A DNA stretch of 64,000 bases from Thalassoroseus pseudoceratinae (GCF_011634775.1 NZ_JAALXT010000006.1:127001-191000), one strand, 5' to 3'; shown: positions 9,497 through 18,152, numbered from the stretch's first letter. The notes: generated from the letters alone by a model not told the origin. Translations and numbers: made by a program.

Positions 9497-10681
9497 ATGA
9501 AGCACGATATGACACTCAGCACACGACCACTTAGTTATTGCTCCAACGTCCATCCCGGTTTGACGGTTGCCGAAGTCGAAACGGGACTCGATCAATTTAC
9601 GATTCCCGTGCAATCACGGATTGGTCGACCGCTTGCCGCTGGGTTGTGGTTGGCGGAACCTGTCATTCGCGAACTCCACGCTTCCCCGGATGCCATCGCG
9701 AAATTCGCCGCCGGACTCGCCGAGCGTGATTTGACTTGCTACACACTCAACGCGTTTCCTTACGGCAATTTTCATAGCGACCGCGTGAAGGAAAACGTGT
9801 ACCTGCCGGACTGGTCGCAATCGGAACGCCTGGAATACACCGTTGGTTGTGCCAACGTGCTTTCACAAATTCTCCCCGAAAACAGCGAGGGCAGCATTTC
9901 CACGGTCCCGCTGGGTTTCAAGGAATTCGAGTACGCCGAAGATTTCCCGAACCGGGCGATTGATCAGCTGATCGAATTGGCAAAGACGCTCAGCAAACTT
10001 CACGAGCAAACCGGACGACTCATTCGACTGGCAATCGAGCCGGAACCGTTTTGCCTGTTGGAAACCACCGACGAAACCGTCGCGTTCTTTCAGAAATTGC
10101 GGGCGGTGGCGGCGGATCGGAATGTGCTGGAGTTAGTCAATCGGCACATTGGTGTGTGTTATGATGTGTGTCATCAAGCCGTCGAGTTTGAAGACATTGC
10201 GGCATCCATCGCCAAACTCGCGGACGAAGACATTCGGATCGTGAAAGTCCACATTACATGTGCGATTGACATTCCGAATCCAAGTGCCAATCCCGACGCG
10301 ATTGCCGCTCTGGCGCGGTTCGTCGAGCCACGGTACTTGCATCAGACGATGGGTCGTCTGTCCTCCGGCAAAGTTGTCCGCGTGGTCGATTTGGACTCCC
10401 AGTTCGTTGAATCTCCTCCAAGCGAATTTGCAAATGCGGAGACGTGGCGGGTGCACTACCATGTTCCCGTTAATGCAGAGAGCGTGGGCCCGCTGGGAAC
10501 CACACGGCATGTGCTCCCGACAGCGTTGGATGCGGTCAACGCTCTTCCGTACGCACCGGATTTGGAAGTCGAAACCTACACCTGGGACGTGTTACCTGGC
10601 GAGCAACCGGATTTGGTCGCAGGCTTGAGCGCGGAACTCGACGCGACCGAACGACTGCTAACCGAGATTCGGGAACGATAA
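9497..10681 (+). CDS. eboE: EboE-type TIM-barrel protein (metabolite traffic family)
   Basis: 394 residues, cytoplasmic TIM-barrel fold related to sugar-phosphate isomerase/epimerases. The N-terminus LSYCSNVHPG, then TCYTLNAFPYGNFH, VKENVYLPDW and GSISTVPLGFKEF are the features I associate with the EboE family. In cyanobacteria, algae and Bacteroidetes, EboE belongs to the ebo gene set linked to moving a biosynthetic precursor to the periplasm. No other ebo gene (eboA, B, C, D or F) lies beside it here. The start at ATG 9497 (MKHDMTLSTR) is uncertain by five residues; ATG 9509 is the alternative. The actual substrate in this organism is unknown. Confidence 0.8.
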   Translation: MKHDMTLSTRPLSYCSNVHPGLTVAEVETGLDQFTIPVQSRIGRPLAAGLWLAEPVIRELHASPDAIAKFAAGLAERDLTCYTLNAFPYGNFHSDRVKENVYLPDWSQSERLEYTVGCANVLSQILPENSEGSISTVPLGFKEFEYAEDFPNRAIDQLIELAKTLSKLHEQTGRLIRLAIEPEPFCLLETTDETVAFFQKLRAVAADRNVLELVNRHIGVCYDVCHQAVEFEDIAASIAKLADEDIRIVKVHITCAIDIPNPSANPDAIAALARFVEPRYLHQTMGRLSSGKVVRVVDLDSQFVESPPSEFANAETWRVHYHVPVNAESVGPLGTTRHVLPTALDAVNALPYAPDLEVETYTWDVLPGEQPDLVAGLSAELDATERLLTEIRER

Positions 10682-10683
10682 AC

Positions 10684-10717
10684 GAAAAATACCCTCGACG
10701 CGGACGCCGAGGGTATT
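10684..10717 (-). terminator. Rho-independent terminator for the Cys-rich lipoprotein gene
   Basis: AATACCCTCG and CGAGGGTATT form a stem around a ten-base loop. Read on the minus strand it is followed by a T-run (ATTTTTC). It lies between convergent genes and may also end eboE transcripts. Confidence 0.8.
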
Positions 10718-10743
10718 GCGTGAACTTGGAAATGCGATCCGGT

Positions 10744-11778
10744 CTAGTTTCGCTCCGGGATTTCCTCAATGTTGCCGACCACGCGAGCGGGGGTTTCCCG
10801 CCAACCATCCGGTGTGGCGATTCGCGGTTGACTGTCGCCGCGACGGAATTCCGGTAGCGATTCACTCACGATTGGCGTTTCGCGAATTTCGCTTTCGTCT
10901 TCCAATCCCATCGCATCAGCCCACGCCGTGGACAAATTGCTCGATGGAGCTGGGACCGGTTGGGTTCGGCTCACAGTTTCAGTGACAATTTCCTCGAAAG
11001 GATTGCTCGGCTCGACGGAAACCGGTTCGGTCGTCGCTACGGACACTTCGACCGGGGCGGGTGACGCGGGAAGGATTTCGACCGACCGACGACCCGGCAC
11101 AATCACCTGACGAAACGGCGACGTGTTCGACGCTGTCCGTGCAGGAACCTGATGGTTCATTGTGGTTGGCTCTGGTGGAGCCGGTGGAGCCATGGGAAAC
11201 GGTGGCATTTCGATGCCATCGTAATTCGGCGCGACTTTGTCTTGCTTCGGCACAGCGACGGCGGGTGCCCGTTTCTGCTTCCGTTTCACAGGCTGGTGAT
11301 CATTGACCACCGGTGTTGGTTCCGATTTCCGAGGCGTTGCCTTCGGCACAATTTTCGGTTGCACGTGTGGACGCACTTCCGGACGAACTTGTGTCTGCAC
11401 TTGCGGTTGGGGGTAGCTATGCACCGGCACGCAGGTCGCTGCACAGGATGTTTTCGATGCACAGCCGATTTTCGTCGGTCCGCAGGCGGTCGTTGCACAA
11501 CTGACTTTCTTGCCACGAGCCGAAGTCATCGCACACAGCGGTTTGGATTGGGTTCCGCATTTCTTCCATGTTTCGAGCGGAACACAACCAGCCGGAGCGT
11601 TAACTTTCGGCTTCGATGTGCAGGCCGACGCAGATGTGCATGTCGATGCACATGAGGACTTCGCAGGTTTGGTGAACGAACACAAACTCAACTTCTGTCC
11701 CGTCTTACAGCCACTTAACGTGACGAGAACCAGCAGTGGCAGCCACGCCGGCCTCGCAACGAGTCGAGGAAAAACCAT
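10744..11778 (-). CDS. Cys- and Pro-rich lipoprotein, function unknown
   Basis: 344 residues. The signal peptide (ARPAWLPLLVLVTLSGC) ends in a lipobox LSGC, so it is probably a lipoprotein. The first part of the mature chain is rich in cysteines spaced as in SSCASTCTSASAC, CATTACGPTKIGC and CAATC. The rest is a Pro/Gln/Val-rich, probably disordered region (QPQVQTQVRPEVRPHVQPK, then PPFPMAPPAPPEP). No catalytic domain is visible. ATG 11778 is preferred over the upstream ATG 11832, because AAGGA lies nine bases ahead of it and the signal peptide then begins correctly. It resembles in style the Cys-rich secreted protein at 30913-31902. A role in the disulfide-rich envelope is inference. Confidence 0.75.
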   Translation of the reverse strand: MVFPRLVARPAWLPLLVLVTLSGCKTGQKLSLCSFTKPAKSSCASTCTSASACTSKPKVNAPAGCVPLETWKKCGTQSKPLCAMTSARGKKVSCATTACGPTKIGCASKTSCAATCVPVHSYPQPQVQTQVRPEVRPHVQPKIVPKATPRKSEPTPVVNDHQPVKRKQKRAPAVAVPKQDKVAPNYDGIEMPPFPMAPPAPPEPTTMNHQVPARTASNTSPFRQVIVPGRRSVEILPASPAPVEVSVATTEPVSVEPSNPFEEIVTETVSRTQPVPAPSSNLSTAWADAMGLEDESEIRETPIVSESLPEFRRGDSQPRIATPDGWRETPARVVGNIEEIPERN

Positions 11779-12213
11779 CCGTGATATTCCTTGTGTCCGG
11801 CGAATTGCGTCCAAGTGGAGGGACCGAAGCAACTCCGTTGAGTCCCTACCAGACGCGAAATCGTCTTAGGTTGAAAATACGGTTCCGGAATCAGGATCGG
11901 AATAATCGTTCCCGGAGAACCAATCCATTCGCCCTCGAAACGTCATGGAACGGTATTCATGCGACGAATCTGCGACTACTACTCGTTACGCCGACAGTGA
12001 CGATCCGGTAAACTTTGCCGATCACGGGGGAAATACCGCGAACCTCCCAAGTATGGTTTCCATCCGGCGGGATGATTACACTAACTCCATAATGCCATCT
12101 CGACACTGCGTAACCTGGGACTGGTCCCAGCTTTCGTAGACCACACCAGAACTGAAAGCTGGGTCACGACCCAGCCTACAAAACTTGATTTGCTAGACTC
12201 TGTAGGCCCAGAC
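11779..12213. other. Gene-free divergent region between the Cys-rich lipoprotein and ilvD
   Basis: No convincing coding sequence. It must hold promoters for both divergent genes, but no clear -10/-35 pair was recognised. A REPIN-like element occupies 12110-12179, just upstream of ilvD. Confidence 0.55.
12110..12179. repeat. REPIN-like element (GCTGGG-type) upstream of ilvD
   Basis: Two inverted hairpins. The left one is CCTGGGACTGGTCCCAG with the degraded head GTAA. The right one is CTGGGTCACGACCCAG ending in CCTACA, the complement of a GTAGG head. The inner edges are CTTTC and GAAAG. The same layout recurs at 14210-14276. Confidence 0.78.
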
Positions 12214-13911
12214 ATGACCGACACAACCACGAACCAGCAGCTCAACAAGTACAGCCGACACATCACACAACCGCCGTCACAGGGGGCGTCGCAAGCGATG
12301 CTCTACGGCACGGGCATGACCGAAGAGGACATGAACAAGCCGCAAGTCGGCATCGGTAGCGTGTGGTATGAGGGCAACACGTGCAATATGCACCTGCTCG
12401 ATCTCGCGATGGCTGTGAAAGAGGGCATGCGAGACCTGGACCTCGTCGGCATGCGGTTCAACACGGTGGGTGTGTCGGATGGGATTTCCATGGGCACCGA
12501 CGGCATGAGTTACTCGCTGCAATCGCGAGACCTCATCGCCGATTCGATCGAAACCATCATGGGAGCCCAATGGTACGATGCCCTCATCACCCTGCCCGGT
12601 TGCGACAAAAACATGCCTGGTTGCGTGATGGCGATGGGCCGTCTGAACCGTCCGGCGTTGATGATCTACGGCGGGACCATCAAAGCCGGTTGCACCGCGA
12701 AGTACGACAAACTCGACATCGTCTCCGCATTTCAGTCTTACGGGCAATACCTCGCGAAGACGATCGACGACGAAGAACGCAAGGAAATCGTCAAGAATTC
12801 CTGTCCCGGTGCCGGAGCGTGTGGCGGAATGTATACAGCCAATACGATGGCGTCCGCGATCGAAACCCTCGGTCTGAGTCTGCCGTACAGTTCTTCGATT
12901 CCCGCCGTCGACCCCGCAAAAATCGACGAGTGTCACCGGGCTGGCGCCGCGATTCAAAACCTGCTCGAACAAGACATCAAACCCCGTGACATCATGACCC
13001 GTGCCGCGTTCGAGAACGCCATGGTCATCACGATGGCCCTCGGCGGTTCGACGAATGCCGTGCTGCACTTGATTGCGATGGCTCGCTCCGTCGATGTGCC
13101 GCTCACGATTGACGACTTCCAATCCGTCAGCGATCGCATCCCGTATCTCGCTGACCTCAAGCCCAGCGGCAAATACGTGATGGAAGATCTGCACGCTATC
13201 GGTGGCACACCGGCGGTGCTGAAGTATCTGCTCGGACAAGGACTGATCGACGGCGATTGTCTCACCGTCACCGGAAAAACGCTCGCCGAGAACCTCGCCG
13301 ACGTGCCCGGTTTGGCGGACGGACAAGACATCGTGCACGATGTCGACAAACCCATCAAAGCCACCGGGCACCTACGGATTCTTCGTGGAAACTTAGCCCC
13401 CGACGGAGCAGTCGCCAAGATCACCGGCAAAGAGGGTCTGCAGTTCAGCGGACCGGCTCGCGTGTACGACTCTGAAGAAGACATGCTCGCCGGCTTGGCG
13501 AACGGCGAGATTCAAAAGGGTGAAGTCGTCATCATTCGCTACGAAGGTCCGAAAGGCGGCCCCGGTATGCCGGAGATGCTCACGCCGACGTCGGCCATCA
13601 TGGGAGCCGGTTTGGGCAGCGATGTCGCACTCTTGACCGACGGCCGATTCAGTGGCGGCAGTCACGGCTTCATCGTCGGCCACATCACCCCCGAAGCCCA
13701 GGAAGGTGGACCACTTGCCTTGGTGGAGAATGGCGACACCGTCACCATCGACGCCGAAACCAACCAACTCAACGTCGACCTCAGCGACGCCGAACTCCAA
13801 ACCCGCAAAAACAACTGGCAAGCCCCCCCCTACAAATTCACCCGCGGCACCCTCTACAAGTACATCAAAAACGTCAAAAGCGCGAGTGAAGGCTGCGTGA
13901 CCGACGAGTGA
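12214..13911 (+). CDS. ilvD: Dihydroxy-acid dehydratase
   Basis: Iron-sulfur dehydratase of valine, leucine and isoleucine synthesis; converts 2,3-dihydroxy-3-methyl acids to 2-oxo acids in the cytoplasm. 565 residues, normal family length. Cluster-ligand segments are visible: [21 protein letters not shown], and [18 protein letters not shown], followed by [15 protein letters not shown]. The C-terminal swivel domain has [10 protein letters not shown] and [14 protein letters not shown]. The start is set at ATG 12214 ([14 protein letters not shown]); a TTG at 12190 is in frame but lies next to the repeat and adds nothing conserved. It is not in an operon with ilvC or ilvB here. Confidence 0.96.
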   Translation: MTDTTTNQQLNKYSRHITQPPSQGASQAMLYGTGMTEEDMNKPQVGIGSVWYEGNTCNMHLLDLAMAVKEGMRDLDLVGMRFNTVGVSDGISMGTDGMSYSLQSRDLIADSIETIMGAQWYDALITLPGCDKNMPGCVMAMGRLNRPALMIYGGTIKAGCTAKYDKLDIVSAFQSYGQYLAKTIDDEERKEIVKNSCPGAGACGGMYTANTMASAIETLGLSLPYSSSIPAVDPAKIDECHRAGAAIQNLLEQDIKPRDIMTRAAFENAMVITMALGGSTNAVLHLIAMARSVDVPLTIDDFQSVSDRIPYLADLKPSGKYVMEDLHAIGGTPAVLKYLLGQGLIDGDCLTVTGKTLAENLADVPGLADGQDIVHDVDKPIKATGHLRILRGNLAPDGAVAKITGKEGLQFSGPARVYDSEEDMLAGLANGEIQKGEVVIIRYEGPKGGPGMPEMLTPTSAIMGAGLGSDVALLTDGRFSGGSHGFIVGHITPEAQEGGPLALVENGDTVTIDAETNQLNVDLSDAELQTRKNNWQAPPYKFTRGTLYKYIKNVKSASEGCVTDE

Positions 13912-13921
13912 TTTTCTAAGA

Positions 13922-14020
13922 GTATCGAAAGCCATGCTCATCGCTTCAGATGATCATGATTCAACTTGCGATCCCTGCACCACGCATGCTCACGCAAAGC
14001 CGTGAGCATGGCGATTCGAC
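13922..14020. repeat. Inverted palindromic repeat (CATGCTCACG type)
   Basis: The core palindrome CATGCTCACG - CAAAGC - CGTGAGCATG lies at 13985-14010. A partial inverted copy (GCCATGCTCA) sits at 13931-13940. Outer arms GTATCGAAA (13922) and the complement of GTCGAATCG (to 14020) are related, so the whole looks like a pair of inverted REP-like units, one degraded. Confidence 0.7.
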
Positions 14021-14194
14021 ATGCGATCGACGACATCCACGAGAATTCCCCACGTCGAGGATTGTGCCGACGGGCTATCGAATAGAAATGGTCGTCGGCT
14101 CGTTATTATCTGGGTGAACCCTCCCAACAACAATCCCCCGATCTCCCGTTCATCCACGGCCCTCCACCCGGCTTCCTCGACTAAACCCCAACGG

Positions 14195-14314
14195 CACTGG
14201 CAAAGTCACGTAGGCTGGGTCATGACCCAGCTTTTTCTACAAATTCGAGCGAAAGCTGGGACTTGTCCCAGCCTACGTTTGATATACGGCAGGGTGCCAC
14301 TGGCTTTGCCAGTG
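14195..14314. repeat. Composite repeat island: REPIN-like element inside CACTGGC-type palindromes
   Basis: A REPIN-like element lies at 14210-14276: GTAGGCTGGGTCATGACCCAG head hairpin, then the inverted partner GCTGGGACTTGTCCCAGC ending in CTAC, with inner edges CTTT and GAAAG. It is flanked by a half copy of a second palindrome (CACTGGCAAAG at 14195-14205) and by a full copy (CACTGGC-TTT-GCCAGTG at 14298-14314). Confidence 0.78.
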
Positions 14315-14479
14315 TTTTGAGACAACCGGGCGGGTGGCATAGCCGGACCTATAGGGTTGTTCTGTCGTTGTGTACAGAATGGAACTCCAACGATATGCTA
14401 GGAATCAAGGCACGACGATCACAGCATCACTCGATTCTTCCAGTCTACTCAATGACAATGCTTCGCGGAGGGGCCATTG

Positions 14480-15088
14480 GTGAAACTTGGGTTGCTAACC
14501 GACATTCACGAAGAGGTCGATCTATTGCAGGCGGCACTCGACCGCCTTCGCGATGAACAGGTCGATCAAGTCATTTTCCTGGGTGACCTTTTTGAATTCG
14601 GGTGTCAAATCCAAGACGCTTGTCGGTTGTTAGCCGATGCCGGGGTGATTGGTGTTTGGGGCAACCACGATTTTGGTTTATGTTTTGAACCGACGGACAA
14701 GTCACGCGAAAAGTACGGCGACGATGTGATTGAGTTTATGACATCGCTGCAGCCTCGGTTGGAGTACGAGGGTTGTTACTTCGCTCATGTGGAGCCTTGG
14801 CTTGACCCCGAAGAACTGTCGGATCTTTGGTACTTTGATGGTATCCCCGACCGGCAGGACAAGCGTGATCGAATCTTTAATGCGGTGCCGAACGACGTGA
14901 TGTTCGCCGGCCATTTTCACCGTTGGTTATTGGTAACACCGAACCAGATCATGGATTGGAACGGCGAGACCCCGATCACCCTGCAAGACGACCGATACTT
15001 CGTTGTCATCGGCGCGTTGTGCGAAGGACGATTTGCCATCTTCGACACCGAATCCTTCGAGTTAACCCCGTTCAATTTGCCATTCTAA
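14480..15088 (+). CDS. Calcineurin-like metallophosphoesterase
   Basis: 202 residues, single phosphoesterase domain, probably cytoplasmic. The metal-binding motifs are in order: LLTDIHEE (DxH), FLGDLFEFG (GD), WGNHDFG (GNHD) and FAGHFHRW (GHxH). The length fits small YfcE/MJ0936-like enzymes that cleave phosphodiesters or nucleotides; the substrate is not known. GTG 14480 is preferred as the start, because GGAGG ends eight bases upstream; the TTG at 14477 just before it is the alternative. It stands alone between repeat elements. Confidence 0.85.
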   Translation: MKLGLLTDIHEEVDLLQAALDRLRDEQVDQVIFLGDLFEFGCQIQDACRLLADAGVIGVWGNHDFGLCFEPTDKSREKYGDDVIEFMTSLQPRLEYEGCYFAHVEPWLDPEELSDLWYFDGIPDRQDKRDRIFNAVPNDVMFAGHFHRWLLVTPNQIMDWNGETPITLQDDRYFVVIGALCEGRFAIFDTESFELTPFNLPF

Positions 15089-15105
15089 GTGAGTCGTAAG
15101 TTTTC

Positions 15106-15174
15106 GTAGGGTGCGTCGTGACGCACCAAAACCGGGACCCGTCTCAATATCAGGTGCGTCGCGACGCACCCTAC
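15106..15174. repeat. REPIN-like element (GTGCGTCGCGACGCAC type), well preserved
   Basis: GTAGGGTGCGTCGTGACGCACC and its inverted partner GGTGCGTCGCGACGCACCCTAC flank about 25 bases. Both GTAG heads point outward, as in REPINs. The right head overlaps the stop codon of the gene at 15171-16214. Confidence 0.88.
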
Positions 15175-16214
15175 GACTGGTACACGCTTTTCCGCCCTAG
15201 CATGACATCCATTGCAGCGGAGGTTGAGTGGATTAACACCTCGGGGAAGTGCATGAAGGGGTGGAAGTATTCGAAGGTGAGATAGCCTTCGTAGCCGGTG
15301 CGGTCGAAGGCGTCTAGCACGGCGGGCCAGTTGGTGGTGCCGTCGAGGAGAGTGCGGAAGGACTCGAGGGAGTAATCCGTGCCCTTCTTTGTGAACTCTT
15401 TGAGATGCACGTTTTGAATGCGGTCACCGAGCATGTCGATCCAATGCTCCGGGAATTGGAACATCATGATGTTGCCGGTATCGAAGTGCACGCGGACGAA
15501 TTCGCTGTCGAAACTGTCCACGAAATCAATCATCTCGCCCGGCGTCATCAGATAACCGTTGAAGAAGATGTTCTCGATGTTGAGGTGGACTCCAAGCTTC
15601 TCTGCCGGTTTCACGAGTTGGCCGATCGCTTCCCGAGCACGTTGGTCGCAAACGTCGTTCGGCGTCGGATCGTGATCTTCTCGCCAAGGCATGTGGACGG
15701 CACCGGGGACGACGAGGAGATTATCGGTGCCGAGATCGTGGGCGGCTTGTGTCATCAGACCAGCGAGTTCCCGACCGCGGGCACGTTCGGCGGGATCGTT
15801 GCTCGTCAGCGGATACGGCCAGAACAAAAACGAACATACGCCACTAATCTCGATGCCGATCTCCTCCGCCATCCGCCGGATCGCGTGGTAATCCTTGGTG
15901 GTCGATTTCGGAGAAAGATCGTTTTCCAAATCGTAGTTGAGTTCAATGCCATCGAAACCGGCGTCTTTGGCGAGTTGCAAACACGTTCGCAGATCCATTC
16001 GCTCGGGATAGGGAAACGCCCATTGATTGATGGACTTTTTCATCGCGTATTGTTTGCCGCTGGTTGGCTCAGACTTCGCTTTTGCGGTTGTCTCTGAACC
16101 GGCGATGGCACTTTGTGAAAACGCAAATGCTCCACCGGCGGCCGCTAATGCGGAACTGATCACCCCTCGCCGAGTCACCCCCGACGGACATTCTTCTTCG
16201 CGACGATGTGACAT
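15171..16214 (-). CDS. Tat-exported sugar phosphate isomerase/epimerase-like TIM-barrel protein
   Basis: 347 residues. The twin-arginine signal (VTRRGVISSALAAAGGA) indicates export of a folded protein. The mature part is a xylose-isomerase-like (AP endonuclease 2 fold) barrel: DAGFDGIELNYD, the metal-site Glu in HLNIENIFFNGYL, VHFDTGNIMMF, and IQNVHLKEF with likely His and Glu/Asp metal ligands. Such genes are common in planctomycetes and presumably act on sugars in the periplasm; the substrate is unknown. The TAG stop codon lies inside the GTAG head of the adjacent repeat, so the element may have set the present C-terminus. Divergent from the ABC ATPase gene at 16332. Confidence 0.87.
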   Translation of the reverse strand: MSHRREEECPSGVTRRGVISSALAAAGGAFAFSQSAIAGSETTAKAKSEPTSGKQYAMKKSINQWAFPYPERMDLRTCLQLAKDAGFDGIELNYDLENDLSPKSTTKDYHAIRRMAEEIGIEISGVCSFLFWPYPLTSNDPAERARGRELAGLMTQAAHDLGTDNLLVVPGAVHMPWREDHDPTPNDVCDQRAREAIGQLVKPAEKLGVHLNIENIFFNGYLMTPGEMIDFVDSFDSEFVRVHFDTGNIMMFQFPEHWIDMLGDRIQNVHLKEFTKKGTDYSLESFRTLLDGTTNWPAVLDAFDRTGYEGYLTFEYFHPFMHFPEVLIHSTSAAMDVMLGRKSVYQS

Positions 16215-16331
16215 CAGACAACCTCTTGAGATTTTGCAATGCGGGCAGACCGTGATAACGTTTTAGTTTACGATGCCGTCACGGATTCTCCCACTGTTCC
16301 TCCTTTTCACGCCTCGTGCGAACCAAGTGTT

Positions 16332-17000
16332 ATGACGATTCGTCTCGACAACCTGACCATTCAAGCGGGTTCGTTCTGCCTAGAGAACATCTCGTTCGAA
16401 GTTCCCGCCGGTCACTATGGCATTCTGATGGGACAGACCGGTAGCGGCAAAACGACGCTGTTAGAGGCGATCTGCGGACTCAAATCGGTGCAGTCCGGAC
16501 GCATTGTGTTCGGCGATCGCGATGTGACGAATCTTCCACCGGCGGAGCGTGGTATTGGGTTTGTCCCGCAAGAGGCCGCGTTGTTTCCCACGCTGAATGT
16601 TGCCCAACACTTGGCGTTTTCATTGTCAATTCGTCGATGGTCGCGGTCGGCGATTCGCTCGCGTGTCGAGGAACTGGCGAGTCACCTGGGCATCAAGCAC
16701 CTTTTGAACCGCATGCCTCATGGGCTGAGTGGCGGCGAACGCCAACGCATCGCGCTAGGTCGTGCGTTGGCATTTCGGCCGGACGTGGTTTGTTTTGACG
16801 AGCCGCTCAGTGCGGTCGATGAAACGACCCGCGAGAACCTGTGCGACTTGCTGCGATCAATCACGCGTGAAACCGGCGTAACGACCCTGCACATCACCCA
16901 CAGCCAGACCGAAGCCGATCGGCTGGGGGATGTCGTGTTTGAACTTCGAGATGGAACAATCGTCGATCAGGCCAAGCGGGACTCGACCACTACCCGCTGA
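16332..17000 (+). CDS. ABC transporter ATP-binding protein
   Basis: 222 residues, cytoplasmic ATPase subunit. Walker A (GQTGSGKTTLL), Q-loop (FVPQEAALFP), signature (LSGGERQRIALGRAL), Walker B (VVCFDEPLSAVD) and H-loop (THSQTEADRL) are all intact. By overall look it belongs with the molybdate/sulfate/spermidine importer ATPases, but it lacks the extra C-terminal regulatory domain. No permease or binding protein is nearby, so its partner is unknown. ATG 16332 (MTIRLDNLTI) is chosen as the start; an in-frame GTG/TTG extension to 16239 has no conserved sequence. It overlaps the convergent SIS-domain gene by 11 bases. Confidence 0.9.
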   Translation: MTIRLDNLTIQAGSFCLENISFEVPAGHYGILMGQTGSGKTTLLEAICGLKSVQSGRIVFGDRDVTNLPPAERGIGFVPQEAALFPTLNVAQHLAFSLSIRRWSRSAIRSRVEELASHLGIKHLLNRMPHGLSGGERQRIALGRALAFRPDVVCFDEPLSAVDETTRENLCDLLRSITRETGVTTLHITHSQTEADRLGDVVFELRDGTIVDQAKRDSTTTR

Positions 17001-18009
17001 ATTCGTTGCCGACTTTGCGGGCACGGGTCGGTTTGTCGATGTCGACGCCGAGTTTCACCCCGACTTCGACCAGCACGTTCCAACCGGCCGCCATCTGCAC
17101 GAATTCGGCGTATGCGGGAGTGGCGGGAATCGTGATTGTCGGGAAGCGGGTCGGCCGGTCCGCAATGGCGATCACGCTCAAACCGACACCATCGACGAGG
17201 ACTTTCTCGAACTTCTCCTCGGCGATCTCCGGCGGATCGATCCAGATGACGACATCTTCGGCGTCCATCACTTCTTCGATACCGTGGACCGCGTAAGTGC
17301 CTTCGAGAAAGTCAGCGGATTTGCGGGTGATTTCGTTGGTTTTCAGCGTGAGTTCTTCCGTCACGCCGTCGCTCCGCCCGGCCCAGTAAATCGTGCGGGC
17401 ATTGGCGATGCGGTCCACCGTTTCCGCGTCCAACGACAACGTGAGCGCCGACTGAACCGCATCCGCGAGTGATTCCTGCTGAGAAGCCAACGTGTCAGCT
17501 CCGTCCACGTGCTCCAGCAAGGCATTCAAGAACAACGCCTGTTCAAGCACGCTTTTCGTCGCGGCGACGGCGTGTTCCTCGCCGCAGCTGAGAACGTACC
17601 CCGTGCGTGCGAGTGATTCCAATTTGGAATCGGCAAGTGCGGTCAAGCTGTAGAGATGGTTGTGGTTGTGCTTCTTCAGATCATCGAATAGCCCGATGAC
17701 TTCCGCTGTCCGGCCGGAGTTGGACAACGCGAAGACCGCCCAATCGTCGAGCGGATACTCTTGTGATTGCAGCCCGGCTTCGGTTTGCAGATTCAATTTC
17801 GTTCCACGTTTCAACGCCGCCGTGATCGCTCCTTTCGCCGGGAACAACCGACTGGACCCTTCACCGGTCAGCCAGAGTTTGCCCACACTCGCGATTTGCT
17901 CGCTCGTCTCCTGCATGGCGTTGAGATCGAAATTCCGGATGATCTCCGGCGTGGCTAACATATCTTGCACCAAACCAAATTTTGTTTGGGCGTCGTCCTG
18001 CGGATTCAT
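16990..18009 (-). CDS. SIS-domain protein, GlmS isomerase-half/AgaS-like
   Basis: 339 residues with two sugar isomerase (SIS) domains. The first shows GEGSSRLFPAKGA, FALSNSGRTAEV and EEHAVAATKS; the second YWAGRSDGVTEELTLKTNE and TYAVHGIEEVM. This corresponds to the isomerase half of glucosamine-6-phosphate synthase or to AgaS-type deaminase/isomerases; the glutamine amidotransferase domain is absent. It probably acts on an amino-sugar phosphate in the cytoplasm. The start at ATG 18009 is simple. The 3' end overlaps the convergent ABC ATPase gene by 11 bases. Confidence 0.83.
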   Translation of the reverse strand: MNPQDDAQTKFGLVQDMLATPEIIRNFDLNAMQETSEQIASVGKLWLTGEGSSRLFPAKGAITAALKRGTKLNLQTEAGLQSQEYPLDDWAVFALSNSGRTAEVIGLFDDLKKHNHNHLYSLTALADSKLESLARTGYVLSCGEEHAVAATKSVLEQALFLNALLEHVDGADTLASQQESLADAVQSALTLSLDAETVDRIANARTIYWAGRSDGVTEELTLKTNEITRKSADFLEGTYAVHGIEEVMDAEDVVIWIDPPEIAEEKFEKVLVDGVGLSVIAIADRPTRFPTITIPATPAYAEFVQMAAGWNVLVEVGVKLGVDIDKPTRARKVGNEFSG

Positions 18010-18123
18010 GGGTTCAGTCTTCGAATTCGAGAAGCATCACATGGGAATGATCGTTGTCGGCAATTTTAGCAGAGCGTCGATTGCATCTCGATACATCGGG
18101 GTGTGAGATTCCCTTGATCAACG

Positions 18124-18152
18124 AAAAACCGCCGACTAAAACAGTCGGCGGT
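18124..18152 (-). terminator. Rho-independent terminator of the trpC-side cluster
   Basis: ACCGCCGACT and AGTCGGCGGT form a 10-bp stem with a short loop. On the minus strand it is followed by TTTTT. It lies about 40 bases past the stop of the gene at 18193-18819. Confidence 0.88.

Larger units (their letters stand above)
13912..14479. other. Repeat-filled intergenic region downstream of ilvD
   Basis: About 570 bases without a credible gene. It carries two palindromic elements (13922-14020 and a composite at 14195-14314), described separately. The remaining sequence shows no recognisable feature. Confidence 0.6.

Noticed and set aside
12277-13371. 364-codon open frame on the minus strand opposite ilvD
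   Set aside because: Antisense shadow; ilvD is complete and carries all cluster motifs.
7186-15174. CRISPR-like array from the recurring palindromes
   Set aside because: Copies are kilobases apart, of two or more types, with no regular spacers and no cas genes.
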